Shown here: in pieces, positions 36,192-49,800 of the stretch
Numbering within the stretch: position 1 is the stretch's first letter
Layout of the letters: every line of letters begins with the position of its first letter
DNA from: Niveibacterium sp. 24ML
Lineage (GTDB): Bacteria > Pseudomonadota > Gammaproteobacteria > Burkholderiales > Rhodocyclaceae
Reading direction: 5' to 3'
Length of the DNA stretch: 64,000 nt
Assembly (NCBI RefSeq): GCF_026586805.1
Contig: NZ_JAPFHA010000009.1
Coordinates: 90,969-154,968, forward strand
Program-made: the position numbers and the translations under genes
The notes under the pieces: model-generated
Seen by the model: only the letters and a program-made list of their open reading frames with translations
Databases searched by the model: none
Told to the model about the DNA's origin: nothing

Positions 36192-37196
36192 ATGCGGCTT
36201 ACGGGCCCGAAATCAATGTTGCGTGTTGGACTTCTACTCATGCCAGGTTTCTCGATCGCCGAGCCAGCGCTCGTGCGGGGGATGCTGGCTGATGCGGCGG
36301 CCATTGGCGGTGTCGAGCACGCCCTGGTGGTGCTCACCTCCACCGATTCGGTGCAAGCCCGTGAGGGCGGTGAAATCGTTCGAGGCGATTTCGCATTGTC
36401 CGACGCCCCCGCCTTCGACTTGCTCATCGTCTGCGGCGGCGAAGGCCCGGTGCGTGGGGGCGACGGTGCCCGGGCGCCGATCGTCAAGGCGCTTACCGAT
36501 GCCGCTGAAGTGATGGTGGTGGGCAGTGCGCATCACGGACTGGCGCGGCACGGACTGCTGGCCGGGCTGACGCTTGCCTTGCCCTGGCACGGTGCCCAGC
36601 GTTATCTGGCGCAGAACTCCGACCACCGCTACACCGATCGCATTTTTGCGCGAACCGGGAAGTGGTGGAGCGTGGCAGGTGGCGTTTCGGTGCTCGACGC
36701 TTTGCTGGCCTGGCTTGCCGCCGGCCACGGGACTGAGCTTGCGAACTCGCTCGCTTCACGCTGGATGCTTGCGCGGGTACGCGCCAGTGAAGAACGGCAG
36801 CCGGTGCCGCTGGGTTCGGGCGCGGGGCCTGCGGTCGATCCGAAAGTTGCCCGCACGGTGGCGCTGATGGAAGCCAATCTGGAAGAGCCGCTGACGACCG
36901 ACCAGATCGCCGAACGCATCGGCGTCTCGCGCAGGCAGCTGGAGCGTCTGTTCAAGCGCCACCTTGAAGCGGTGCCTTCGCAGTACTACCTCGAACTTCG
37001 CCTGCAACGCGCGCGGCAACTCTTGCGCGCAACACGGCAGTCAATCGTGCAGATCGGCCTTGCCTGTGGGTTTGCGTCCGGTCCGCACTTCTCAAGCGCC
37101 TATCGAAATCGCTTCGGCATGACGCCGCGTGAGGATCGCCTTAAAGGTGATCCGGAACCTGCCCAGGCAGGTGCTGCGGAGCGCGGCGAAGACTAG
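36192..37196 (+). CDS. argR: AraC/GlxA family regulator, ArgR type
   Basis: The 334-residue product joins an N-terminal DJ-1/PfpI-like domain ([31 protein letters not shown]) to a C-terminal AraC double helix-turn-helix ([50 protein letters not shown]). This is the layout of Pseudomonas ArgR, the arginine-responsive activator of the AST operon. The AST genes follow directly, so the same role is likely here. The start may be ATG 36192 or ATG 36216. The symbol rests on context and layout. Confidence 0.82.
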   Translation: MRLTGPKSMLRVGLLLMPGFSIAEPALVRGMLADAAAIGGVEHALVVLTSTDSVQAREGGEIVRGDFALSDAPAFDLLIVCGGEGPVRGGDGARAPIVKALTDAAEVMVVGSAHHGLARHGLLAGLTLALPWHGAQRYLAQNSDHRYTDRIFARTGKWWSVAGGVSVLDALLAWLAAGHGTELANSLASRWMLARVRASEERQPVPLGSGAGPAVDPKVARTVALMEANLEEPLTTDQIAERIGVSRRQLERLFKRHLEAVPSQYYLELRLQRARQLLRATRQSIVQIGLACGFASGPHFSSAYRNRFGMTPREDRLKGDPEPAQAGAAERGED

Positions 37197-37249
37197 GCAA
37201 ATCAGCTTTCCGCGGCCTTGCCAACGCAATCGCCGCATCGGGAAAACGC

Positions 37250-37265
37250 TGTCGCGTTCTTGTAA
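37250..37265. promoter_or_regulatory. ArgR-type half site upstream of astC
   Basis: TGTCGC-N8-AA at 37250-37265 is a full match to the Pseudomonas ArgR half site. A second AA occurs at 37243-37244, the place predicted for the preceding direct-repeat half site. It lies 55 bp before the first AST gene. Confidence 0.6.
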
Positions 37266-37320
37266 GGCGCGAACGGATCGGGTTCCTACAATCGCTTACA
37301 TAAAACTGCAAGGACTGATG

Positions 37321-38532
<1,212 letters not shown>

Positions 38533-38539
38533 GGCTTGC

Positions 38540-39565
38540 ATGGATCGACTCGTTTTAAGGCCGGCCACTTACGCTGACCTGCCTGCCGTCGAACGTATCG
38601 CGGGGGCAAGCCCGGTCGGCGTTACCTCCCTTCCGCGCAGCCGCGACAAGCTGTTCGACAAGATCGCTTCGTCGCAGGCTTCGCTGTCGGCAGACGTATC
38701 CGGTTGTGGCGAAGAGAGCTACTTCTTCGTGCTCGAACGCGAGCATGACAAAGAGGTGGTTGGCACGGCGGCGATCGTCGCGTCGGCTGGCTTTTCCGAG
38801 CCCTTCTACAACTTCCGCAACGAAACGCTGACCCATGCCAGTCGCGAGCTGGGCATTCACCACCGGGTGCATGTGCTCACGCTTTGCCATGATCTGACCG
38901 GGGCAACGCTGCTGACCTCGTTCGTGCTTGATCCGGCGTACAAGGATGGTGACATTCCGGACCTGCTCTCACGGGCGCGGATGCTCTTCATTGCGGCGCA
39001 CCGACAGCGCTTTGCCGACAACGTGGTATCCGAAATGCTGGGCGTTTGTGACGAGGCTGGCAGCGCGCCGTTCTGGGATTCGGTCGGGCGCCACTTCTTC
39101 GGCATCGACTATCCGCTGGCCGAGTTCTACTGTGGCGTGAAGGGCCGCTCCTTCATTGCCGAACTGCTGCCGCAGCACCCGATCTACGTGCCGATGCTGC
39201 CGCGCGAGGCGCAGGATTCGATCGGGCAGATCCACCCGTTCTCGCGGCTGCCTTGCGAGATATTGCTGCGTGAAGGTTTCGAGACAGAGCGCTATGTCGA
39301 CATCTTCGACGCGGGCGCGGTGGTCCAGGCCCGCACCGAAGAAATCCGCACCATTGCCACTCACAGCAAAGCCAAGGTGGTGGCGCATCCGGCCGACGTG
39401 GGGGGCAGCGCCTACCTCGTCGCCAATCTCGACCTTTCTGGTTTCCGCGCAATCCTTGCCAATGCCGCGCTCGATGACGAGCGGGGTGAGGTGTGGTTGT
39501 CCGAGACCGACATGCAGTCGCTCAATGTATTGGCCGGTGACACGGTCATTCTCGCGCCGCTCTGA
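38540..39565 (+). CDS. aruF: Arginine N-succinyltransferase, subunit alpha
   Basis: The 341-residue AstA-family protein begins LVLRPATYADLPAVERIAG and contains FYNFRNETLTHASRELGIH, FLLSRARMLFIAA-like helices and FWDSVGRHFFGIDY. It transfers succinyl from succinyl-CoA to the alpha-amino group of arginine. As in pseudomonads, a paralogous second subunit follows. The gene starts 7 bp after astC. Confidence 0.92.
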   Translation: MDRLVLRPATYADLPAVERIAGASPVGVTSLPRSRDKLFDKIASSQASLSADVSGCGEESYFFVLEREHDKEVVGTAAIVASAGFSEPFYNFRNETLTHASRELGIHHRVHVLTLCHDLTGATLLTSFVLDPAYKDGDIPDLLSRARMLFIAAHRQRFADNVVSEMLGVCDEAGSAPFWDSVGRHFFGIDYPLAEFYCGVKGRSFIAELLPQHPIYVPMLPREAQDSIGQIHPFSRLPCEILLREGFETERYVDIFDAGAVVQARTEEIRTIATHSKAKVVAHPADVGGSAYLVANLDLSGFRAILANAALDDERGEVWLSETDMQSLNVLAGDTVILAPL

Positions 39566-39579
39566 ACAGAAAACCCAAA

Positions 39580-42085
<2,506 letters not shown>

Positions 42086-42135
42086 AGACATTGCCCTGCC
42101 GCGTACGGCGGCGAGGGTAGAACCTGGGGTTTCCG

Positions 42136-43473
42136 ATGACAGCATTTGAAGCGAATTTCGACGGCCTGGTGGGCCCGACGCACAACTACGGTGGCCTGTC
42201 GTTTGGCAATGTCGCCTCGCAGAACAATACCGGCGATGTGTCCAATCCGCGCGAAGCCGCGCTGCAGGGCCTGGCGAAGATGAAGGCGCTGGCCGATCGC
42301 GGCTTTCGCCAAGCGGTGTTGCCGCCGCATGAGCGGCCGGATGTGGCCAGCCTGCGTGCCCTGGGCTTCACCGGCAGCGATGCCGAAGTCCTGCGCGCGG
42401 TGGCGGCCAGCGCGCCGGCATTGCTGCCGCAGATCAGTTCCGCCTCTTGCATGTGGACGGCCAATGCCGCGACCGTGAGCCCTTCGGCCGACACCGCCGA
42501 TGGCCGCACGCACTTCACGCCGGCCAACCTGAACAACAAGTTCCATCGTTCGATCGAGCATCCGACCACCGGGCGCGTGCTCAAGGCGATCTTTGCCGAT
42601 CCGCGCCACTTTGCGCACCATGCCGCGCTGCCCGCCTGCGCGCAGTTTGGCGACGAAGGCGCGGCCAACCACACACGCCTGTGTGGCGAGTACGGCGATG
42701 CCGGGGTTGAGTTGTTCGTATACGGCCGCGCAGCCTTTGCCCACGAGCCCGCGCCGGTGCGTTACCCCGCGCGGCAAACACGCGAGGCTTGCGAAGCCAT
42801 TGCCCGCGCACATGGGCTGGCGCCGGATCGCACCGTGATTGCCTTGCAGAATCCGGACGTGATCGACGCGGGGGTCTTTCATAACGACGTGATCGCGGTG
42901 GGCAATCGCGATGTGCTGTTCTTCCATGAACAGGCGTTTCACGACAAAGCGCGGCTGCTGGCCGACGTGCAGCGCGGGCTTGGCTCGGTTCCCTTGCGCG
43001 CGGTCGAGGTCCCGAACGAGGCCGTCAGCGTGGCGGACGCCGTGTCGACCTACCTCTTCAACAGCCAGTTGCTGGCGCGGCCAGACGGCCGGATGTTGCT
43101 GGTGGTGCCGGACGAATGCCGGCGCAATGCGAGTGTGTGGGCCTACCTTGAAGCGCAGCTTGCCAGCGGCGGGCCGATTGCCGAGGTGGCGGTGTTCGAC
43201 CTGAAGCAATCGATGAAGAACGGCGGTGGCCCGGCCTGCCTCCGCCTGCGCGTGGTGCTCAACGAGGCGGAAGCGGCCGCGGTGGCGCCCGGCGTGTGGA
43301 TGAACGACGCACTGTATGCGCGCCTCACGGCCTGGGTGGGCCGCCACTACCGCGATCGCCTGGCGGTCGCGGATCTGGCCGATCCGCAATTGCTGCTCGA
43401 ATGCCGCACCGCGCTTGACGAGCTGAGCGGCATCCTCGGCATCGGTTCGGTGTATCCCTTCCAGTTGGCCTGA
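42136..43473 (+). CDS. astB: N-succinylarginine dihydrolase
   Basis: The 445-residue product begins with the conserved [20 protein letters not shown] and keeps [20 protein letters not shown] and the C-terminal catalytic Cys in [14 protein letters not shown]. It hydrolyses succinylarginine to succinylornithine, two NH3 and CO2. It follows astD by 50 bp and is followed by astE after one base. Gene order astC-aruF-aruG-astD-astB-astE equals the Pseudomonas aru order. Confidence 0.95.
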   Translation: MTAFEANFDGLVGPTHNYGGLSFGNVASQNNTGDVSNPREAALQGLAKMKALADRGFRQAVLPPHERPDVASLRALGFTGSDAEVLRAVAASAPALLPQISSASCMWTANAATVSPSADTADGRTHFTPANLNNKFHRSIEHPTTGRVLKAIFADPRHFAHHAALPACAQFGDEGAANHTRLCGEYGDAGVELFVYGRAAFAHEPAPVRYPARQTREACEAIARAHGLAPDRTVIALQNPDVIDAGVFHNDVIAVGNRDVLFFHEQAFHDKARLLADVQRGLGSVPLRAVEVPNEAVSVADAVSTYLFNSQLLARPDGRMLLVVPDECRRNASVWAYLEAQLASGGPIAEVAVFDLKQSMKNGGGPACLRLRVVLNEAEAAAVAPGVWMNDALYARLTAWVGRHYRDRLAVADLADPQLLLECRTALDELSGILGIGSVYPFQLA

Positions 43474-43474
43474 C

Positions 43475-44434
43475 ATGGGGCTGCTTGCGGAACTCCTGCG
43501 TGCCGACGCGGTTCAACTGTCGGATCGCTTGCCGGGCGGTGCACAGGTTCAGGCGCTTGCGCCTGCCGTCTGGGCGGTGCAGCCGCCCGCGCCGGGTGGG
43601 CGGCCGCTGCTGCTGTCGGCCGGCATTCACGGCGATGAAACGGCGCCGGTCGAGCTCTTGTGCAGCATCGTGGATGAATTGCTCTGCAGCGCGCTGGCGC
43701 CGCGCGTACCGCTGCTGATTGCCTTCGGGAATCTGGCCGCGTTGCGCGCCGGCAGACGCTACCTCGACGATGATCTGAACCGCCTGTTCGGCGAGGCCGC
43801 GCAGCCCGTCGCATCGCGCGAGCTGCCGCGAGCCGCCGTGTTGAAGGCGGCGACGGCGCAGTTCTGCGCAGTTCACGGAAGCGCCTTGCACTTCGATCTG
43901 CATAGCGCGATCCGCGATTCGCGCTATCCGTGCTTTGCCATCGCGCCACTTGCGCAAGGCGCGCCCGCCGAGTCGATTCCGCTGGACTTGCTGGCTGCCT
44001 GCGGGATCGAGGCGGTGCTGCTCACCACGGCCACTGCGCCGACCTTCAGCGCCTACACCACCCGCAAGCTCGGCTGCACCGCCTACACCTTCGAGCTGGG
44101 GCGCGTGCGCGAGATCGGCGCAGGCGCCGTCGATGAGTTTGCGGCGGCCGGTGCCTGCCTGCGCGCCTGCATCCGTGGCGTAGCCCTCCCGCCTGCGGCG
44201 GGGCTGCCGCGCGTCTTCCGCGTCAGCCGCGAGCTGATCAAGCAAAGCGAGGCGTTCGAGCTCTGTCTGGGGCCGGCGACGGCCAACTTCACCGCACTGG
44301 CCCGCGGCGACCTGATTGCCCGCGACGGCGACTCCGCCTGGTACGCCGAACCCGGCGAATGCATCGTGTTTCCGAACCCGGCCGTCAAGCCGGGCCTGCG
44401 CGCCGGTTTGCTCGTGGTGGCGATCGACGCTTAA
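43475..44434 (+). CDS. astE: Succinylglutamate desuccinylase
   Basis: The 319-residue zinc hydrolase of the AstE/AspA group shows the metal ligands in SAGIHGDETAPVELL (His, Glu) and the His in LHFDLHSAIRDSRYP. It releases glutamate and succinate from succinylglutamate, the last AST step. It starts one base after the astB stop. No arginine transporter gene follows in this window. Confidence 0.93.
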   Translation: MGLLAELLRADAVQLSDRLPGGAQVQALAPAVWAVQPPAPGGRPLLLSAGIHGDETAPVELLCSIVDELLCSALAPRVPLLIAFGNLAALRAGRRYLDDDLNRLFGEAAQPVASRELPRAAVLKAATAQFCAVHGSALHFDLHSAIRDSRYPCFAIAPLAQGAPAESIPLDLLAACGIEAVLLTTATAPTFSAYTTRKLGCTAYTFELGRVREIGAGAVDEFAAAGACLRACIRGVALPPAAGLPRVFRVSRELIKQSEAFELCLGPATANFTALARGDLIARDGDSAWYAEPGECIVFPNPAVKPGLRAGLLVVAIDA

Positions 44435-44514
44435 GAGTCCTGCCCGGCTGCCGTAATTAGAGGTCAGGCGCCAGCCCTTTCGTGGCGGCGCCGATTCAGA
44501 TCGGAGCCCGTGTA

Positions 44515-46056
44515 ATGGATTTTCTCTTCGCCGACGATGACCCAGCGGATGAGGCAAAGCCACAGCGTAATCAGTCTGTTTCCCCGTGGAAGATGCTGGT
44601 GGTTGATGACGATGCAGAGGTCGTCCAAGTCACCAAGCTTGCGTTGAGTGGATTCGAGTTCCTTGGCCGCAAGGTCGAAATCCTCTCCGCCAGTAGCGGC
44701 GCCGAAGGGCGTGTGCTGTTTGCCACAGTGCCCGACATTGCGGTGGCGCTCATCGATGTCGTGATGGAAACCGAAGATGCGGGCCTGAGGCTGGTGGAGT
44801 ACATCCGCCTTGAATGCGCCAATCACACGACACGGGTGTACCTGCGCACCGGCCAGCCCGGCCACGCACCGGTTGATCGCGTGATCCGTGACTACGACAT
44901 CGACGACTACAAGGAAAAGACCGAGCTGACTGCGCAGAAGCTGCGCACCTTGCTGTATTCGGGCTTGCGGGCCTATCGCGACATCACGACGATCGAGCGC
45001 CAGCGCGATGGCATGCGGCGCGTGATCCTGGCCACCTCAGACATCCTGCGCAGCGGCTCGCTGCGCGAGTTCGCCTCGGCGGTGCTGGGGCAACTGACCG
45101 ATTTGCTCGGCCTGCAGGATTCGGCCATCTATTGCCTGGTGCTGCCTGCCAACGACAAGTCCCGGCGCGCCGCACGCACGCTTGCCGCGAGCGGTTCGCT
45201 GGTGGAGTTTGCCGACCATGGCGACTTCGACACCTTGCCGCAAGCGATCCGTGATCGTTTCGACGAGGCGCTGCTGCACAAGGAAAGCCTGCATTCCGAG
45301 TCCGACTACGTGCTCTACCACCGCAGCCACAGCGGGCAGGAGAACCTGCTGTATGTCGAACTCAAAGATTGTATTGGCGTGCATGAACGCGAACTGCTCG
45401 AGCTCTACGCGATCAATGTTTCACTGACCTTCGAGAACCTGACGGTACTGGAGGAGCTTCAGGCCGCGCAGGGCGAAGTGGTGGGCATGCTTGGCGATGC
45501 GGTCGAGCATCGCAGCAATTCCAGCGGTGCACATGTGCAGCGGGTGGCGCGACTCAGTCAGGCGCTTGCGCTGGCCGCCGGGGTGGATGAGGGCACCGCC
45601 CGCCTCATCCTGCATGCGGCGCCGCTGCACGATATCGGCAAGATCGCGGTGGCCGACGCCATCCTGCTCAAGGCGGGCACGCTTGATGAAGACGAGTGGG
45701 CGTCGATGAAACAGCATGCGGCGGTTGGTGCGCAACTCCTGGAGCGTTCGCGACGCGACGTGATGAAGCTCGCGGCCGAGATTGCGCGTTCGCATCACGA
45801 ACACTGGGACGGATCGGGCTACCCGGCCAACCTGGCCGGTGAGGCGATTCCGATTTCGGGCCGGGTGGTTGCGCTGGCCGATGCCTTTGATTCGCTCAGC
45901 AGTGCCCGCCCCTACCGCGCAAGCTGGAGCCCCGAGGCCGTGCGCGCCTATCTGGCCGAGCAATCCGGCAAACGCTTCGACCCCCGCCTGGTCGAGATCC
46001 TGTTACGCGACTTCGCGACATTCGTAGCAGTTCGTGCTGCGGTGCCCGACTCGTGA
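44515..46056 (+). CDS. Response regulator with DUF3369 and HD-GYP domains
   Basis: The 513-residue product has a receiver domain (MLVVDDDAEVVQ, phospho-acceptor Asp81 in VALIDVVME), a DUF3369 domain in the middle (about 150-320) and a C-terminal HD-GYP domain. The latter keeps LHDIGKIA and HHEHWDGSGYP, the metal and GYP motifs of c-di-GMP phosphodiesterases, so activity is likely. The ATG at 44515 lies eight bases after GGAG. Its stop overlaps the GTG of the following kinase, its probable partner. Confidence 0.9.
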   Translation: MDFLFADDDPADEAKPQRNQSVSPWKMLVVDDDAEVVQVTKLALSGFEFLGRKVEILSASSGAEGRVLFATVPDIAVALIDVVMETEDAGLRLVEYIRLECANHTTRVYLRTGQPGHAPVDRVIRDYDIDDYKEKTELTAQKLRTLLYSGLRAYRDITTIERQRDGMRRVILATSDILRSGSLREFASAVLGQLTDLLGLQDSAIYCLVLPANDKSRRAARTLAASGSLVEFADHGDFDTLPQAIRDRFDEALLHKESLHSESDYVLYHRSHSGQENLLYVELKDCIGVHERELLELYAINVSLTFENLTVLEELQAAQGEVVGMLGDAVEHRSNSSGAHVQRVARLSQALALAAGVDEGTARLILHAAPLHDIGKIAVADAILLKAGTLDEDEWASMKQHAAVGAQLLERSRRDVMKLAAEIARSHHEHWDGSGYPANLAGEAIPISGRVVALADAFDSLSSARPYRASWSPEAVRAYLAEQSGKRFDPRLVEILLRDFATFVAVRAAVPDS

Positions 46057-47441
46057 GCACGCCAAAGCCGGATCTTGAAGCCCTCATCCTGGGCGTGACG
46101 CGCTCGCCGGCGATTGACGGTGGCTGCGTCGACGAGGTGTGGGAGCTGGTGCTCGACGCTGTTCTTGCGGGCTTGAAGGTGCAGCGTGCAAGCGGGTGGA
46201 TGCTCGGCGAAGGGCGCGGCCGCCTTTGCTGCGTCGCACTGCGCGATCAGCGTGCCGGCGCGGTGATGCATGAATCGGCCACGCTTGCGCGTGAGGCCAA
46301 TCCGGCCTACTTCGCGGCGATCGACACCGAACGCGCACTGCTGGCGCACGATGCCATGAACGATCCGCGAACCGCGGAGTTTCGCGACAGCTACCTTAAG
46401 CCAAGGAGCATTTCCGCCTTGCTCGATGTGCCGGTGCGCTTCCACGGCGAGATGGTCGGCATCATCTGTTGTGAGCATGTGGGGGGCGTGCGCGAATGGC
46501 GGAGCGAGGAAGGGGCCTTTGTAGCCGCACTGGCCGATGTGGTGGGCCGGGCGCTGACGGCGGAATCGGCGGTGCGAGCCGAGGCCGCCCTTCGCGAAAA
46601 TAACGCCATGCTTGAACGGCGGATCGCCGAACGCACGCGCGAACTGCAGGACGCCCTCACGCATCTGATGGACACCCGCGATCAACTGATCGCGCGTGAG
46701 AAGGTCGCCGTGATTGGCGACATCTCGCCCAAGGTGGCGCACGACATCAATACGCCGCTTGGCAATGCCGTCACCGCGGCGTCAACGCTGCAAGAGCGGC
46801 TCGATGAACTTCGCGGCGCATTCGCGTCCGGAAAGCTGACGCGGTCGAGTTTTGCCGACTTCACCAGCCACGCCGATGAGGCCTTGTCGCTGCTGGTGAG
46901 CAATCTCAACCGGGCCAAGCGTCTGGTGCACGACTTCATGCGCACCGCCGTCGACCAGATATCGGAAGCGCGCGATCGCTTCGCGCTGTCGGAAACCCTT
47001 GATGCGCTGCTCGCCAGCCTTCGGCCGGTGACCAAGCATGTGCCGGTGACGCCGGTGCTCGATTGTCCTGCCACACTGGTGGTGGATGGCTACGCGGGGG
47101 TGATTGCGCAGATCGTCACCAATCTTGTGGTCAACAGTTGCCGGCATGGATTCGGCTCGCAGGCTGATCCGACCATCACGATTACTGTCACCTGCGATGG
47201 CGAAACGGTGCGTCTGGTGTATGCCGACAACGGCTGCGGCATTCCGCCCCAGCTGCACCAGCGGGTGTTCGAACCCTTCTTCACCACGCAGCGTGCGGCG
47301 GGCGGCACCGGGCTGGGCCTGAGCATCGTGCACAACCTGGTGCATGGCCGCCTTGGGGGCACGATTGCCTTGCGATCGTCGCCGGGCGAGGGCGTACACT
47401 TCACCATCGAGTTTCCGCGCGTACTGCCTGTCGGCCCCTAG
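46053..47441 (+). CDS. GAF-domain histidine kinase
   Basis: The 462-residue cytoplasmic product has an N-terminal GAF domain (about 10-170, YLKPRSISALLDVPVRFHGEMVGIICCEHVG) and a coiled coil. A kinase core follows with His230 in SPKVAHDINTPLGNA, the N box VTNLVVNSCRHG, YADNGCGIPP and GGTGLGLSIVHNLVHG. The GTG start overlaps the TGA of the DUF3369/HD-GYP response regulator, so they are coupled and likely partners. The bound signal is unknown. No membrane segment is visible. Confidence 0.88.
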   Translation: MSTPKPDLEALILGVTRSPAIDGGCVDEVWELVLDAVLAGLKVQRASGWMLGEGRGRLCCVALRDQRAGAVMHESATLAREANPAYFAAIDTERALLAHDAMNDPRTAEFRDSYLKPRSISALLDVPVRFHGEMVGIICCEHVGGVREWRSEEGAFVAALADVVGRALTAESAVRAEAALRENNAMLERRIAERTRELQDALTHLMDTRDQLIAREKVAVIGDISPKVAHDINTPLGNAVTAASTLQERLDELRGAFASGKLTRSSFADFTSHADEALSLLVSNLNRAKRLVHDFMRTAVDQISEARDRFALSETLDALLASLRPVTKHVPVTPVLDCPATLVVDGYAGVIAQIVTNLVVNSCRHGFGSQADPTITITVTCDGETVRLVYADNGCGIPPQLHQRVFEPFFTTQRAAGGTGLGLSIVHNLVHGRLGGTIALRSSPGEGVHFTIEFPRVLPVGP

Positions 47442-47507
47442 CGCCCTGCCGGCAGCGTCTGGTTCGCCGGGTGCGCCCACTGGCGTGTTGCCTGCAGGAG
47501 CATTGGC

Positions 47508-49235
47508 ATGTGGTTGAGCGAAATCAGCATCGACAACTACCGGGTCATCGGCCGGGTGCGGGTCGGGTTTGATGCCTCCACTGTCCTGATCGGCGAGAAC
47601 GATGTTGGCAAGACCGCCATCCTGGATGCGCTGGCCGCGGTCTTGGGGCCGTGGCCGCACGGCTCGCCGCAGTTCTCGGAAAGTGACATCCATCAGGCGC
47701 CCAACCGCGGCGCTGGTCCGCCCGCCCATATCGCGATTGACCTGCGCTTTGCCGAGCGCACGCCGGGCGAATGGGATGTGCCGGCCTGCGCGCGTGTATG
47801 CGCGGCCGCAGGGCGGGCAGGCAAGGGGCCGCGCAGCTTCACGCTGGGTTTGCGGGTCAATGCGTCAAGCCTCAAGCAGCATTGGGTCGTGCGCAATGCG
47901 CAAGGGCTTGAATCGGCCGCCGATGCAGCGCTGATTGCCGATGTGCGCCGGCTGTGTCCCTTGATCCAGACGCGCAGCCGCGGCATGTTCGGCCTGGGGG
48001 CCGCATTGGCGGCGCGAAGCAATGGCAGTACCGAGCTTGACCGTCTGGCGCAGGCGGTGGGCCATTACTGGGCATCGCTCGATGCCGGTGAAGGCGGCGA
48101 CGCTGAACGTAACCTCAACGCGGGCTACGCCGCTGCGCGCCAACTGCTGCTGCGGAGCATTCCCGGGCTGGGGTTGGAGGATGGCCCGTCGCGCGAGCAC
48201 ATCGCCGCGATCGTGGGTGATTTGCCCGTCAGCGATGCCAACACGCTGCGTTTGCCGGTGTCCGGCACCGCGTCGCGCAAGATCGCGATGCTGCTGATTG
48301 CCGCCGCGCTGGTGCGCGATGGCGCCGGCGCGCTGGCGCCTGAAGCAAGGCCCCTGCTGTTGATCGAAGACCCGGAGGCACATCTTCACCCGATGACACT
48401 GGCGGCGCTTTGGGGCCTGCTGGAGCCGATTTCCCTGCAGAAGATCGTGACCACGCAGTCGGGCGATCTGCTCGCGGCGGCCCCCCTGAAGGCGCTTCGG
48501 CGCCTGGTCCGCCATGGCGGGGAACTTGCCGCCTTCCAGGTCGATCCGCTGCGCTTCAAGGCCGATGAATTGCGCAAGTTCGGCTATCACCTTCGTGTGC
48601 GCAATGGGGTTGCGACATTCGCGCGCTGCTGGTTGTTCGTTGAAGGTGAAACCGAGTTCTGGGCGCTCTCGGAATTGGCGCGTGTGCTCGGTTACGACTT
48701 GGCGCAGGAAGGCGTGGCCTGTGTCGAGTTTGCGCAGTGCGGCCTCGATCCCCTGATCAAGATGGCCCAGGCGCTGCACATCCAGTGGCATGTGCTGGCC
48801 GACGGTGATCGCTCGGGCCAGGTCTATGGCGAGTCCACCCGGCGTCTGCTGGGCGACGATCCCGTTTCCGAGCGGCTTACGCTGCTGCATGACAAGGACA
48901 TCGAGCACTGCTTCTGGAACCACGGTTTCGATCGGGTGTATCGCGATGCCGCCGGCGTGCCGCCCACCGGTTATGGCGCGCCGCATCGCGTGATCTCGCG
49001 CGCCATCGGCCGTCGGTCCAAGCCCGGCCTGGCCTTCGCGATCATTGCCGAAGTTGCGGAGCGCGGGGCCGAGAGCATCCCCGCGCCGCTCGCGCAAGTC
49101 ATCCAGACCTGCGTGCGCCTGGCGCGCGAGTCGCCGCAGCGGGCGCTGGCGGCGCACGCCGAGCACGATATCGACCGAGGCGCCAAGAAGGCCGGCAGGG
49201 CATTGCAGAAACGCCTGCGTCATGCGGGCTGCTGA
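47508..49235 (+). CDS. OLD-family ATP-dependent endonuclease (ATPase plus Toprim)
   Basis: The 575-residue product starts with an SMC-like ATPase half (ISIDNYRVIGRVRVGFD, Walker A GENDVGKT at 29-36). It later has LLIEDPEAHLHP as the Walker B/signature region near 285. A C-terminal Toprim nuclease domain carries Glu379 in WLFVEGETEF and the acidic VLADGDRSGQ. This is the class 1 OLD layout, single-gene rather than paired with a UvrD-like helicase. AGGAG precedes the start. Related proteins are phage-interference or repair nucleases; the role here is unknown. Confidence 0.88.
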   Translation: MWLSEISIDNYRVIGRVRVGFDASTVLIGENDVGKTAILDALAAVLGPWPHGSPQFSESDIHQAPNRGAGPPAHIAIDLRFAERTPGEWDVPACARVCAAAGRAGKGPRSFTLGLRVNASSLKQHWVVRNAQGLESAADAALIADVRRLCPLIQTRSRGMFGLGAALAARSNGSTELDRLAQAVGHYWASLDAGEGGDAERNLNAGYAAARQLLLRSIPGLGLEDGPSREHIAAIVGDLPVSDANTLRLPVSGTASRKIAMLLIAAALVRDGAGALAPEARPLLLIEDPEAHLHPMTLAALWGLLEPISLQKIVTTQSGDLLAAAPLKALRRLVRHGGELAAFQVDPLRFKADELRKFGYHLRVRNGVATFARCWLFVEGETEFWALSELARVLGYDLAQEGVACVEFAQCGLDPLIKMAQALHIQWHVLADGDRSGQVYGESTRRLLGDDPVSERLTLLHDKDIEHCFWNHGFDRVYRDAAGVPPTGYGAPHRVISRAIGRRSKPGLAFAIIAEVAERGAESIPAPLAQVIQTCVRLARESPQRALAAHAEHDIDRGAKKAGRALQKRLRHAGC

Positions 49236-49800
49236 TCGATCTGCTGGCGGTGCCGGAGGGCGATCTGACATCGACGCGGCCACTGCTTTCGATCGAGCCT
49301 CGCAATACCGCGCAAGCGGGCATGCTGAACCGGCGCGCGATTCTTCAACCGCTGGATGTGGCGCGGACTGCGTTGCGCGGATCCCGTGAGCCGCTGTCGG
49401 TCCTGGTCCACTTCAAGGGGGTCGATGACTCCTGTGGTCAGCGTGCCGGTAATGGGTGCCTGCGTGAAGCGTGAGGGCGGATTCGTCGTGTCGCTGAAAG
49501 TACAGCTGAACAGGGTCGGGCGTTGATTGTTGCGACTCCGGCACGGGCATGGGCGCAGCCGGTCGCGATCAGTGGCAGCGTCGCATCCAGGCGCGGCGTG
49601 AAGCCAGGATGCGGCGCTGGATATCGAAGATCCGTGACCCAATCCGGCAACCGTGACCCCGGCTGAGCTTGCCAACAGCGCGTCCTTCGTCATGCTCGGG
49701 GGCTTGCAGCAGTCAGCTTGAGTCGCGCACGCCGCAGGCGGACAATCTGCGGCAAGAGCGCCCGGTGCCTTGCCCGGCGCGCAAGCCGGGGGGCAGCGTG
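49236..49800. other. 565-bp spacer without a convincing gene
   Basis: Short frames exist but none has a clear start, domain or full length. On the plus strand, 49250-49474 reads MPEGDLTSTRPLLSIEPR..., and the next frame continues with a protein-like VSLKVQLNRV stretch before a stop. This would fit a frameshifted remnant. A minus-strand frame (49220-49693) looks like a shadow of no known family. The last 30 bases hold the hairpin and ribosome site of the next gene. I see no RNA gene. Confidence 0.45.
49773..49790 (+). promoter_or_regulatory. Hairpin overlapping the ribosome site of the beta-CASP gene
   Basis: CCCGGC and GCCGGG form a 6-bp stem with loop GCGCAA, ending ten bases before the ATG at 49801. 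The 3' arm runs into the GGGGGG purine run that serves as the Shine-Dalgarno, so folding would hide it. Confidence 0.4.

Noticed and set aside
44435..44514. Promoter or terminator between astE and the HD-GYP regulator
   Set aside because: Only short GC-rich repeats are visible, with no T-run and no clear -35/-10 pair.
49220..49693. Minus-strand frame across the spacer after the OLD gene
   Set aside because: It overlaps the end of a real gene, has no ribosome site and no family resemblance.
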